This document shows, one piece after another, positions 48,658 through 60,600 of a stretch of 64,000 nt of DNA. The first letter of the stretch is position 1. The number at the start of each line of letters is the position of its first letter. Under the pieces are notes generated by a model. The model searched no databases. It was not told the DNA's origin and saw only the letters and a program-made list of their open reading frames with translations. The position numbers and the translations under genes were made by a program. Source of the stretch: Plantago major (taxonomy: Eukaryota > Streptophyta > Magnoliopsida > Lamiales > Plantaginaceae); contig CM048844.1 in assembly GCA_026545765.1 (NCBI GenBank), forward strand, positions 16,934,237 through 16,998,236, given 5' to 3'.

Positions 48658-48872
48658 TTATCTTTGTTGCTGTTTTAAAGAATGTGTAACACAAATATGA
48701 TCAAAATTCTACAAATGATTGATGCATGAGAGATAATTATAGAAATTAAAGCTTAATTAATTAATCAATTAATTAATTACCAGTGGAGTTAGCCAGCTAT
48801 ATAGCTTAAGCTAATTTAGCAAGTGGATGAAATGAAAGGATGGTGGTGTTTGTAAGCAAAGGGGGCATGTAC

Positions 48873-48879
48873 ATTTATA
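48873..48879 (-). promoter_or_regulatory. Probable TATA box of apyrase copy 3
   Basis: TATAAAT on the minus strand, about 216 bp upstream of the ATG, in a CT-rich leader context. Confidence 0.5.
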
Positions 48880-50769
48880 GCAGATGCCGGGTATATGGTT
48901 TGGTTATAAAATTGTAAAATCCCCGAATTTATTTTAGACCGTCGATATGAATTTAATTTGGAGACGAGAAATTATATGGACTCGAGTGGATACATAATAT
49001 TTGATTAGCCACTATTTTATGGATCGATAATTTTACACGGGCTATGATAATTTTATTGGATTGGATTTGCATCGGATTAAAACCCCGATTAATGTACAAA
49101 GGAGTTATTGGAAAATTTGGGGCTGGCTAGTTATATCATTGCGTTATGTTATGATAAGATATATTTTTACTAGGTTAAGCCTATTTACACTACCCAAATA
49201 TGGTCACAGAAAAAGAAGAAGAAAGTGATGTAGTTTATGGAACCAACTGCCGCAAGAGAATAGAATTAGAGAAGAGAAGAAGATAGAGAACATCTTCAAG
49301 AAAAGGTGAGTTGTTAATCTTCTGTTACTTGGTCTTTAAGAGTAATTAATTATGGGACAAGATTTGATAAGTGTGATACAGAATCCTTTGGCGCATTCTT
49401 TCAGGACAAGGTTATTGTACTGCGCGATCGATCGATCTAATGTACTGTAAAGTCGGTGGTTCAAGGTTACTGGTGAATAGTGGCTTCGGCTTGGATTGAC
49501 AGAAAGGTGGAGATAGAATTATATATATTTGTGACTTATGATCGATCATGACCGGACAACGGGAAAGTATTGAAATTGTTCTTCACATAGTGCTGTGATT
49601 TGATACGTGTGGTGGAGCTCGTACCATGGATATATAGTTCGATGGCCTTAATAATTGGACATGAGGTATGGGGAACTCTTAACAATTTTACTTTTATTTT
49701 TTGTATTATACTATATATATGTATGTTTTAAGATTTGATAAATAATTTATGGTTATTATATCAAGATATGGGATTTGATATAATAGTCTATTCGAAAAGG
49801 ATCAAGTATGTAAATCCCCGAAGAGATTTTATGATGCATGTGATAAGTGTAGAAAATGTTACTTCAAGTATATGGAGTGATAAATGTATTGTTTTAGCTC
49901 TCCTCTTTCATCAGATTTCATTGAGGGTTTATTTGGCATAGAAGTACTTCCTACTGTTTATTGTTCCTTTCCGCGGGGAACCTACCGTTATTGTTTCCTG
50001 TTTAGGAAACCTACTGTTTATATTTCCTTTCGGAAACCCATGTATTACTATGTATGCCATCTCGCCACGATCTAATGGCCTAGTGTAATCGATTTGAGCT
50101 AAACTACTATCTTGTTTTGTGAAAGTACTCCATGTTCGATTTTGGATATGTGAATTGTTATCGTGTGTATATAAATATGTATGTTTCTTGTTCGCCGATC
50201 CCGGTAGAAGTGTCATTGATGCTCACCCTTACCCACCCCTTTCAGATGTTTAGAGAAGTGATATTGGTTGATGGTACCTTGGAGTCGAGCAGGGTGGACA
50301 TGTGATGGAGTTTATGAAGGTTGTTTAGTAACTATAAACTTGAGCTTAGTATTGTATATGATGACTTGTGTACTGGGAACATTGTTGTATTTTTAAAATT
50401 TGTTATTATTGTAATTACCTTGTACGGGTTTTAGACGCTCTGTTGTACCACTCTGAGATATTGATGTACTTTGAGGGTTTAAAGTAGGCTTTATTTTGGC
50501 GTGAGCCCATCTTACGATAGACGGTCGGTCGGGCCAAAGTGATTTGGTTTTGGGCCGTGAGAAAAATAATGTACTTTGTCCATTTCCAAAATCACTCATC
50601 AGATTTTATTTATTTATTTATTTTTTTTAAAGATAATCACTCATCAGATTTCCATTGAATAGCCCCACGTTTATGTTGTTTTCTTTCTAATTCGTTTAAA
50701 TTTAACACTGTACTAGAACCCGACTTAATAACAAAATTCGGGGATCCGATGGAATGCTCAATTTATTAA
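48880..50769. other. Intergenic region with no host gene recognised
   Basis: AT-rich DNA. A purine-rich stretch (about 49200-49305) ending AAAAG/GTGAG looks like a leader exon with donor, but no coding exon follows. A small hairpin-bearing tandem repeat lies at 49950-50040. Confidence 0.4.
49950..50040 (+). repeat. Three ~29-bp tandem units, each with a TTTCC/GGAAA hairpin
   Basis: Units begin TACTGTTTATTG, TACCGTTATTG and TACTGTTTATA; each contains TTCC, a variable loop and GGAA(A)CC, so each can fold. Confidence 0.7.
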
Positions 50770-51028
50770 TACTCCATCCATCCGTTTCTGTAAGAGTGAA
50801 AATATTTTAATTTGCACAATTTTTAAGAAAAATGTGTGGTCTTAAAAAATATGTGGTTAAAAATGAGTTTGAGATATTAATTGAGTGGAAAAGTAAACAT
50901 GGGCTAAAAAATGTGTGGTTAAAAATGAATTGTATTATGGAAATAATTTTTATAAAAGGAAATGTAACACTTTTAGTGAAACGACCAAAACAGAAAATTG
51001 TTACACTCTTACAGAAACGGATGGAGTA
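50770..51028. mobile_element. Stowaway-type MITE
   Basis: About 259 bp; left TACTCCATCCATCCGTTTCT and right end, on the other strand, TACTCCATCCGTTTCTGTAA; long near-perfect inverted ends bounded by TA. Contains a direct repeat of ATGTGTGGT. Confidence 0.9.
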
Positions 51029-51905
51029 ATACGGGACGATGTGATCGTACAATAATTACTTAATTAATTAGTGGAGTTCGATGCTGTTGGGAAAATGACA
51101 GCCGACGAGAGGCACGCACAAAGTAGGCCATGGGTAAAAACAAATGGATGAGATTTTCTCAAACTAAATACGAGCCAATAGAGGATTGTGAAGGTTAATT
51201 CTTGAGAAATGTTTGATAATTTTAAATATTATGCAAGATCATATTTCTCAAATATAAGTATTTTTCATGGTCATCTAGATTACACTGACTTTTAAAAAAC
51301 ACGTTAAGTTGTTAGTAATATTCTTAATATTTACTGTTTTTCCTAGTATATTTTCAATGGACGTTCTTCTAGTATGTTAATTACACACTGAAATTAGTTT
51401 TCCAAATATTTTTCACAAAACAAATATTCATGGTATACACGCTCTTGTACTTTCACAATAAAATTAAGCCTTGTATTGTTGTTGGGTATAGACTGTTTGT
51501 AAAACCCCACAGTTGAAGAATGAGATCGTTGCTCGATTGGACAACCATCCTTTGAGTCGTTAGACGGCCTGCATTGCAGGCCGTCACTTGTCAGCCGATT
51601 GCCAGCTCCCCGTCGATGGGAGCTCAATTAAAGCAGACAATAGGCTGCTGCCATGTGTCATTATTATTATTTTTTTTTTTTGTAAATTCCGTTTAAATTT
51701 CAAACGGTTATAACTTTCAAAATAAAAATGCAAAAAATAAATAAAAATCACCAACGGCTTTATTTTTTCGAGATCTATAAAATGAGACCAGTCTTGACTA
51801 TATTTGGATCATCCCATCTCCAACTCCTCTTTCTCTCTTAATTAAACTCAAAACACTCTCTTCACTCCAAAACACCAACCATCTCCACTTCAATTTTCCG
51901 GCGAC

Positions 51906-53064
51906 ATGGACGGAAACTTGTCACTCCGGAAACTCTGAGGTGGATGCAAGAAAACACACCCGAAGCCTACGAAGCGTGCATGAAAAAGCTTAACAAAAAC
52001 ACCTCTCCACAACCCCAACCGAGCTTTGTTCGCCCTTTGTTCGAAAGCTCGTACGAAGACCCCTACACTCAAAATTACCATTCTCCAATCTCACAAACAC
52101 CAATGTTTTCGCAAGCACCACCGGAAGTTGTTCCTGAGACGCAGCCTGAAATTCAACCGATGCGGAGGCGTGGGAAAGGGAAAGCCAAAGACACGGAAGG
52201 AGGGACGAACAATAAAGGCGAAGGACGTGGCTCACCCTACAACACGAATGAGGACTTGGTTCCAATCTCTTGTTACATGGCCGTTAGCGCAAATCCGATC
52301 ATTGGCACGAATCAGAGGTATGCAAGTTTGTTCAAGAAAGTCGAGGAGAAGTTCGAGGACGTGCGGAGAGATGGGAGGATGTCCGGTTTGGAAAAAAAGC
52401 GGAGTCATGATTCACTTCGTCTCAGATTTAAGCGGATGAGAGATGACATTAATTGGTGGGTGATTTGTGTGGATCGTGCTACTAGGGTTGTCGGCGATCG
52501 GAGTGGCTACAATGAAGCCAATGTAACTGAAACAGCCCAGGATTTCTACAAAGAGAAGTCCGGTTGTAACGCCGGATTCAACCTATTCAAGCAAAGGATG
52601 CTGAAACGACTCCAGAGTGGGAAACGAGGATGAACTTGGAGGAAACATACAAGAAGGCCGCAACAACTCCGAGGGTTGATGTTCTAGTTGATGATGACCA
52701 ACCAATGACATCAGCAGGTGCTTGTAGTGGGAGCAAGCGCCACAGTGAGGACAGTGTCAGTGTCACGCCTAGCAAACGTCCTATGGGTCGTGACAAGGCA
52801 AAGAAGATGGCTAGAGGTGGTAGTTCCGGCAACTCTTCAATGGATGCAATGAGCGAGGGATGGGTTAACTTTAATGAAAGTTATCCCCAATACCTTGAGT
52901 TGGAAAGACAGAAGCTGGAGTTTGCCCGGCAAAAGGAAGAACGTAGGCTGAAGGAGAAGAAGATGGACATGTGGATGACACTTATGGGGAACTATGCTAA
53001 CTTGACCGCAGCACATAAGGGAGTTTGTGATGCACTGCAGAAGGAACTGTTTCCGTCCGAGTAA
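51906..53064 (+). pseudogene. PIF/Harbinger ORF1, Myb/SANT-like DNA-binding protein
   Basis: The main part (51944-52633) encodes NWWVICVDRATRVVGDRSG and NVTETAQDFYKEKSG, the trihelix-like domain of plant PIF ORF1 (often annotated as glutathione S-transferase T3-like or NAM-associated). The continuation (52630-53064) in another frame has MNLEETYKKAA and a charged coiled-coil tail (LELERQKLEFARQKEERRLKEKK). Two phase changes are seen, one near the N-terminus (about 51930) and one near 52615-52630. Such proteins help the transposase bind element ends and enter the nucleus. Confidence 0.8.
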
Positions 53065-53153
53065 TGGCTGAAGTTGAGAGCTTGTTTTAGTTTGCTTGTT
53101 TCGGTTTGCTTGTTTTAGTTTGCTTGTTAGACATCTTATCTTTGCTTTTTCAG

Positions 53154-53328
53154 AAATGAGTCATACATCTCAGACATCTTATCTTCAATTAATGAGAAAT
53201 CCAATGCATTATGACTCAGCTATGACTAAGAAATGAGTCATACATCTCAGACATCTTATCTTCAATTAATGAGAAATCCAATGCATTATGACTCAGCTAT
53301 GACTAAGAAATGAGTCACACATCTCAGA
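53154..53328 (+). repeat. 77-bp tandem repeat between the Harbinger genes
   Basis: Two near-identical 77-bp units (53154-53230, 53231-53307) and a partial third, each beginning AAATGAGTCA.ACATCTCAGA. Lies in the spacer between ORF1 and transposase, perhaps in its promoter. Confidence 0.9.
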
Positions 53329-53436
53329 CAACCTGTCTATATAATGCAACCATAGAACACATTTTTATACACAACAAACTACTTGCATTCATCCCTTCTT
53401 CCATTTTCTTAACTACTCAATTTTCCAAAGATAATC

Positions 53437-54755
53437 ATGTCCAATTCATCATCTGATGATGAAAGCTTGCTTGGTTCTTCTTCATCCAATCCTTTCGCAC
53501 AAACCCAAACCATGATAATGCAAAATGTACCAAATATGATCCAACAATTCCAGCAACATCAACAACCGGACATGCCACGACGGCCTAAGAAGAAGCGTGC
53601 TTACATTGACAGAAGTCGAGAAGAGCGTGGCAAACAATTGGAGGAAGACTACTTCGGGGTTAACCCACCATATGCAGATAAATTTCGACGGAGATTCAGA
53701 ATGGAGAGGTCGTTGTTCGAACGGGTGATTGCTGGTGTAGTGCGTCAAGATGATTACTTTGTGTGCAAGCCAGATGGTCTTGGCCGACCGGGGTTAACCA
53801 CACTACAAAAATGTACCGCAGCCATTCGTATGCTAGCTTATGGGGCTTCTGCTGACTCGGTTGACGAGTATTGCCGACTTGGTGAAAGCACGGCCCTCAA
53901 GTGTCTTCGCATTTTGTGATCTTTGTGGTGGCTGAGTTTGGTCCAACATATATGCGGAGGGCCAACGAGGTCGATGCTCAAAGGATTCTGGCAATCAACG
54001 CTGCAAGAGGATTTGTGGGCATGCTTGGGAGTATCGATTGTATGCACTGGACATGGAAGAACTGTCCCAAGGCGTGGCACGGTCAATTTCAAAGCGTACA
54101 AAAGCCTACCCTTGTTTTAGAAGCGGTATCCCAAGATACTTGGATATGGCATTCATTCTTCGGGATTTTTGGAAAATACAATGACTTGTCGATCGTGCAA
54201 CGTTCACCGGTGTTCGACGATCTCCTGAACGGCACGGGACCTCAGATTAACTTTGAGGTCAATGGCCATTAGTACAACATGCCTTACTACCTAACCGATG
54301 GCATCTACCCAGCTTGGGCTACATTTGTTCCTGCCATCCCGAATCCGGTAACGCACAAAGAAGCCAAATTCTCTGAGCGTCAGGAGTCTTGCCGGAAAGA
54401 TGTGGAACGTGCTTTCGGAGTACTGCAAGCACGATTTGCAATTGTACAAAATTCCGCCCTTGCACACAACAGGGAGACACTCAAAAAGATTATGGATTGC
54501 TGCATCACACTCCACAACATGATAGTTGAGGATGAGCGCCACAAATACCTAAATTATGACAAGGAAATCGAAGAGTTCGAACAAGATACCCGTGAGAATG
54601 TACCCCATGTGATTGACGGAGTTCGTATCCGACGAGCACAATCAACAATAAACTCTATCCCGGAATACATGAACTTTTCACGGCAAATGCACAGTAAGTG
54701 CACGCATGAAGAACTCCAAAGGGACTTGATGGAACATATTTGGAGAATGCGTTGA
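53437..54755 (+). pseudogene. PIF/Harbinger transposase (HARBI1-like, DDE_Tnp_4)
   Basis: N-terminal part includes RRFRMERSLFERVI and GLTTLQKCTAAIRMLAYG, a helix-turn-helix-like region. The catalytic triad is visible as GSIDCMHW (D), the D of KYNDLSIVQRSPVF and the E of KDVERAFGVLQARF. Length, about 440 codons, is normal. One frameshift lies near 53900-53920 and one in-frame TAG at about 54270, so this copy is inactive. The domain also resembles plant ALP1/HARBI1 host proteins, but the flanking ORF1 supports a transposon. Confidence 0.88.
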
Positions 54756-55033
54756 CTGTGGAGCTTGACCAATCGTGAAGTGTATGTTTGTTTGTTTAAT
54801 GCAATTGTATGTTGTGTGTTTGTTGCATTTCCATTTAGTTTTTAAATTTTAAGCGGTTTGTTGTAATATATTCCTGCCTCTTGCCAATAAATTATAAAAC
54901 GAGTTTAAAAAATGCAATTTTACTAATTTCAACTTCTAAACACTCTTACAATATGTTAAATATGTAAAAAAAAAAAAAAAATTCAAAATTCCGTGACGGC
55001 TCCGTGACGCGTCACCCAATGCGGGTAGTCTTA

Positions 55034-55725
55034 GAGATTCAAAGTTGGATGCTTGCATGAAAATCTTGTGGCAAAGACTCATATACATTTAACATGTTCG
55101 TGGAGGTTTTGTATCGAGTTGAAAAATTGAGTTAAATGTAAGAAAAAATTAGTTGATGAAAATGAACTAAGTTAAAGATAAGTTGTACAAAATCGTGTTT
55201 GGAATAGAGTTAAAATTTTAAAGGATTTATATATTTTTTTAAACGGCAAAAATAAAAATTAACGAGTTTACATGAGTATAAAGATCGATGAACTAATACA
55301 ACATACATCTGAACCAATAATTACATTTCACAACCAACACTAACACAGTTGCTTTCCTTCCTCCACCAAGCACCAAGAAAAATTTGATCAATGTGAATTA
55401 TTGCTCCTTGACTTGTCCATAACAGAAACATTTACACCAGCTTTTGCTTCTCCTCTCCTAAAATGTCCATATCCCACTTTCACTTTCAACCACAATTTAT
55501 TGTCAAGATTTCACTAATCCAAAACCATCAATTCCACAAACCGACCTTTAATTGCCTACACCACTCCACCCTATGCTCTTTAATAGAGCAAGTGGCAAGC
55601 AATTTAAGGTGAGGTCAAAAATCGTTTCACCCATAAGGGACCCGGCCATTTCAAAAAAATAAAACTATGATAATCGTGCTCCTACACCCTATGTTATAGT
55701 GTCGTTATATAAGAAGTTTTTTTTT
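55034..55725. other. AT-rich spacer
   Basis: No gene recognised. Confidence 0.5.
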
Positions 55726-55907
55726 TGAGATACAATATTACAATTACAATATTTAGCCTTAGACAAATTTTATCATCAATAAATCTCTAATCACTATTTC
55801 AATCATTCTCTATACAGAGAGATAAATCACCCATTTTGGGGATCAAACCCGTGACCTCTTGGGTACGGGGTGTCTCAGCTTGTCACTCGGCTACAACGCT
55901 TTGACAA
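55726..55907 (-). mobile_element. tRNA-derived SINE, copy 2
   Basis: On the minus strand: box A (TAGCCGAGTGAC), box B (GGTTTGATCCCC), TCTCTGTATAGAGAATGATTG and a 3-prime end GTAATTGTAATATTGTATCT followed by A. It aligns over its length to the copy at 42141-42350, without that copy's internal duplication. Confidence 0.85.
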
Positions 55908-56674
55908 ATTATATAAGTGTTGTGTTGCATTTTTTTTAAGTTATTTAATTGATTTTAATGTGGTTTGATTGATTTAAACTTGTTTGTTTAATTGAAAAGG
56001 TAATGAGAGAGAACCTGTAGATTAGAAGGAGAAAGATATTTATTAGTAGAGTTAAAATTGAGTTAAAGAAGTATAAGTTGTTTGGCTCGCAACTTTAACT
56101 GAGTCGATTTCAATAGACCTTTAACAGATGATTAGTAACTAAACTTTAGTTTTGCTTGTAATAATTGTGTTTGGTATAGAGTTAAAATTTTGTAGGTTTT
56201 ATAAGTTGTTATATATGGTGTGTAAGAGTTTTTAAAATTATTTAATTGGTTTTAATTCTATTTGTTTTGTTTAATGTTATTATAATAAATGAAAAAAGGT
56301 AAGGTGGGAAAAATGTGGAATAGTAAGTATGCAGAGATAATGGTAGATTTTAATTGAGTTAACTCAATTAACCGTAGAAGCACACTAAAATGGCAAAACA
56401 AATTCAACATCTTATTCTACTCGACTAAAACCGAGTGTTAATTGGGTGCTAAATACTCCAGTAGTGTTTAAATTGCATGACAAACGCCTGGAAAAAAATT
56501 AAATGATTAATAGTGATGAAATTTATTTTCATTGTTGAGTTGCACATTTATTCATGATTTATGAATCTTCCGACGAAAACTGGAATATTCTCAAGCTAGC
56601 CTGAATAATCTTGTTGACAAAATTTCCAACGAAATATTCCCCGGTGGGAAAAATTTCCAATAATGTTTATAGGG
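55908..56674. other. AT-rich spacer
   Basis: No gene seen. Contains two similar phrases GTTTGGTATAGAGTTAAAATTT (near 56168) and a GGAATAGAGTTAAAATTT counterpart near 55200, suggesting an old dispersed repeat. Confidence 0.4.
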
Positions 56675-56679
56675 GTTAA

Positions 56680-57627
56680 TGTTAGAATTTTAGTCACCAA
56701 ATAGGCTAGCCTATGACTTTGAACCTCAACGAAAGGGGCCCCACACGTTGAAAATGAAGTTTCCTCAAACGTGTATAATCTACTATAGTAGTAGATGACA
56801 CTTGAGAAAGAATTACTAAAATTCATTGAAAGTTGAAAGAGTCATTGAAGCTCAAAGTGTGTTGGTTGATGCATTGTTATGGAATGCCAAGAGTTGGAAT
56901 GGAAAAAGTCCCACATGACTAAAATTGAGAAAGAAGGAACTACATAATAGTCCAAGACTTGGCTAAGGGTTTGGGCCCTTAGGGGCACTCATGGTTTTGG
57001 AAGGGGGAAGGAGCTAGATGCTCCATCACTTGACCACACTACCTTTCGCTCAGAGCCGCCCGGTCAGGGCCCGAGGGTCCGCGTCGATTCAGAATGATTA
57101 TAATCTTTTACCGTAAACCTACTACGTTTAGTTGAGCCCAATAAGATTAAGTCTGAAACGAAAAGCCCAACGGTTGTATACCTGTTTGGATTGGGCTTGA
57201 GCGAAATAGTACATCTGCTCGCATGGGACATATCCGTTCGGAACTGTTGCACTTTCAGAAAGTCGCAACTCCTCAAGGACCAGTTCGCGAATAGTTGTAC
57301 CTGTCAGACTCAACTCTTTGAAACTATAAATAGACCCCCCAACATTCGGATTTAGACACACAAATCCATCCTTCTCTCTTCTCTCTTAAACTCTCTAAAA
57401 AGCCTAAATAAACCTTTATTGTATTAGTTCGCCGAGTCAGAGTTCAAGTGCTGGGACTCTGATTCAAATACTGTTGTTCTATCTTGGGAGACTATTTGCT
57501 AAGGAAACCGTAAGCACCAGTGCGGGGCAAATACAGTCTTAAGGAAATAGGTCACGCCTTCGCTCAGCAGTCTAATATCCTTACTCTCTCTGTTTCCATC
57601 CTCATACACTACCACCAACCACCAACT
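56680..57627 (+). repeat. 5-prime LTR of Copia element 2
   Basis: Begins TGTTAGAATTTTAG; contains TATAAATAGACC near 57326, a likely TATA box, and ends around CACCAACCACCAA. Exact right border uncertain by about 10 bp. Confidence 0.85.
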
Positions 57628-57653
57628 TAAGACTGTAGTTCTGTGTATCGAAG

Positions 57654-60600
57654 ATGTCTGCTACTGGAACTGATGTCCCCGTTGTTCCTGCTCCTGCTGT
57701 TCGCATCAATGCCGCTCCCAACCATGGCGAAAAGTCGGATAAGTTCCTGGGTTCCAACTTCAAGCAGTGGAAACAGAAGATGATGTTCTACCTGACGACA
57801 ATTGGGTTGGACAACTATATCAAGGCTGAAACACCTACCGCTCCTATCCTGCAAGACATTAATCCGAATGCCATGTCTCCAGAAGCTGTTCAGGCCACAC
57901 AGGATGACAACCGGAACAGGCAACTGGCCTATGATGCTTGGGTTCACAGCGGTTTCCTATGTAAGAACTACATTCTCAATTGTCTTTCTGATGCACTATA
58001 CACTGCCTTCCTCGCCAAGATCGCAAGGGAATTGTGGGAGAAACTGGACAGGAAGTACAACGCTCAGGACGCTGGTACTAAGAAGTTCGTTGTGGGGAAG
58101 TTCCTGAACTTCAAAATGACTGACTCTAAGTCTGTGATGAGTCAAGTCCTGGAGTTTCAGTCTATTCTACACGAACTGGAACATGAAGGCATTGAAGCCT
58201 AATGAGCCATTCCTGGTCGCTTCACTGATTGAGAAACTGCCACCATCATGGAACGAGTTCATGAGTTATCTCAAGTTGAAGACCAAGGAGATGGGGCTTG
58301 AAGGGCTGATCATTAAGCTTCAGATTCAGGAAGACAATCGGAGGGCTTTGGGCAAAGGAAAGCAGCCCATGGAAGCCAAGGCTCACCTGGTTGATTCCAA
58401 GGGGAAGTCCAGCAAAAGGCGCAAGACGCGCGATGGGGACTTGAAGTCTCAAGGGAAGCCTAGGAAGATCAAGGGAAACTGCTTCAATTGCGGAAAGCCT
58501 GGGCATATGAAGGCAGATTGTAACTCGCTCAAAAAGGAGAAGGCTAATGTTGTTGAAGCAAAAGATGATCCCATGGTGGAAGACATGATCAAATCCTTTG
58601 CTGTTGTTGTCTTGGAAGCCAATCTGGTTGGAAACCCAAGGCAGTGGTGGATTGATACGGGTGCAACTCGCCACATATGTTCAGACAGGGGTGCCTTCTC
58701 TACCTACTCTCCGGTGAAAGACAAGAAGTTGTTCATGGGAAATGACGCTACTTCGGAGGTGAAAGGAGTTGGAAAAGTGGTTCTAAAGATGACTTCTGGG
58801 AAGGAGCTCATTCTGAATGAAGTGATGCATGTTCCAGATATCCGCAAGAATCTGGTGTCCGGGCCGCTACTGGTCAAGGCAGGTTTCAAGGTGACTTTCG
58901 AGTCTAGTCAGTTTGTACTACTTAAGTCTGGCAAGTTTGTAGGAAAGGGCTACATGTGTGATGGGCTCTTTAAGATGTCTGTAATGTCTGTTGTACGCTC
59001 CTTTGAGAGAAAGAGCAATGAAATAAATGATTCTACCTACTTGTCTGAGTTCTCTAATTTATGGCACCATAGATTAGGACATACAAACTACAATGCGATT
59101 CGGAATTTAATAAGAACGAAACATTTGCCATCCTTCGAAATCAACCCTCAAAGTAAATGCGAGGTTTGTGTGGAGGCAAAACTAACAAGGGCACCATTTC
59201 ATTCAGTAAACAGAACCACAACTCCTCTAGAATTAATTCACAGCGACTTGTGTGACTTAAAGTTTGTGCAAACTAGAGGAGGGAAAAAGTATTTTGTTAC
59301 TTTTATTGATGATTGCACAAGATATTGTTATGTTTATTTGTTAAGGAGTAAAGATGAAACCTTAGAAGCATTTAAACATTACAAGACTGAAGTTGAGAAT
59401 CAACGTTGTACTCGAATTAAAGTAATTCGAAGTGACAGAGGTGGAGAATATGGAGCACCATTTAAAGTATATTGTTCCCAGTTTGGCATTATTCATCAAA
59501 CTATTGCTCCTTATTCGCCTCGGTCTAATGGTATTGCTGAACGCAAAAATCGTACTCTCAAGGAGATGATGAATGCACTACTATTAGATTCTAGATTACC
59601 CCAGAATTTGTGGGGGGAGGCTATTCTCACGGCCACTACTATTCTTAACAGAATACCCCGTAAAAGTAGTGATGTTACTCCATATGAATTATGGAAAGAT
59701 CACAAGCCTTCTTACAAACACTTGAAAGTGTGGGGTTGCTTGGCTAAGGTGGTAATACTCAAACCAAAGCAAGTGAAGATTGGACCCAAAACTGTAGATT
59801 GCATATTTATAGGATAAGCAAACAACGATGGCAGACGCTTCTTAGTGCATAAGTCGCAGATACCGGATATCCATGAGGGTACAGTCATTGAATCAAGGAA
59901 TGCAGAATTCTTTGAGGAAGTTTTTCCTAGGAAGGAAAAGAAGGAAATAATCTCTCGCAAACGAGATTATGAAACTGCAATAGGGTCAAATGTGGGGGTC
60001 CCTGACCCAAGTGACTCTAAGGCAGAATCCGAAGGTTTACCTCCAGAGGATGCTGCTGAACCTGAAGATTCACCTCCTCAAGAGAATGCTGCAGAACCTG
60101 AAGGTTTACCACCAGAGAATGTTGCAGAACCCGAAAGTTCACATCAAGAGGATGATGTCGAACCAAGAAGGAGTAAGAGAGCAAGAACTCAGAAAGACTT
60201 TGGTCCTGATTTTCTTACATACCTTGTAGAAAACGAGCCCAGGACTATCCAAGAGGCGACGTCAACTCCTGAAGCCGCCTTTTGGAAAGAGGCCATTGAA
60301 AGCGAAATGGAATCCATACTGCAAAATCATACTTGGGAAGTGGTTGACCTTCCTCCGGGAAATAAACCATTGGGTTGCAAGTGGATACTCAAACGCAAGT
60401 ATAAAGCAGATGGAACCATTGATAAGTACAAGGCTCGTCTAGTAGTCAAAGGCTACAGACATAAGGAGGGCCTTGATTACTTTGACACATACTCGCCTGT
60501 GTCTAGGATAACTTCCATTAGAGTGTTCATAGCCATAGCTGCACTGCATGGTCTTGAGATACATCAAATGGATGTTAAAACTGCTTTCCTGAATGGAGAA

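Larger units (their letters stand above)
51490..55033 (+). mobile_element. PIF/Harbinger DNA transposon, both genes decayed
   Basis: Contains the two genes typical of PIF/Harbinger in the same orientation: a Myb/SANT-like ORF1 (51906-53064) and a DDE transposase (53437-54755). The right end is put near CGGGTAGTCTTA at about 55033; the left end is provisional because no matching inverted repeat was found, so the limits are approximate by a few tens of bases. Frameshifts and one stop in both genes indicate a non-autonomous relic. Confidence 0.8.

Noticed and set aside
53154-53328. Possible CRISPR-like array
   Set aside because: Adjacent 77-bp units with no spacers, in a plant transposon; it is a plain tandem repeat.
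53437-54755. Host ALP1/HARBI1-type gene rather than a transposase
   Set aside because: A PIF ORF1 gene lies directly upstream in the same orientation and both are decayed, so a transposon explains it better.
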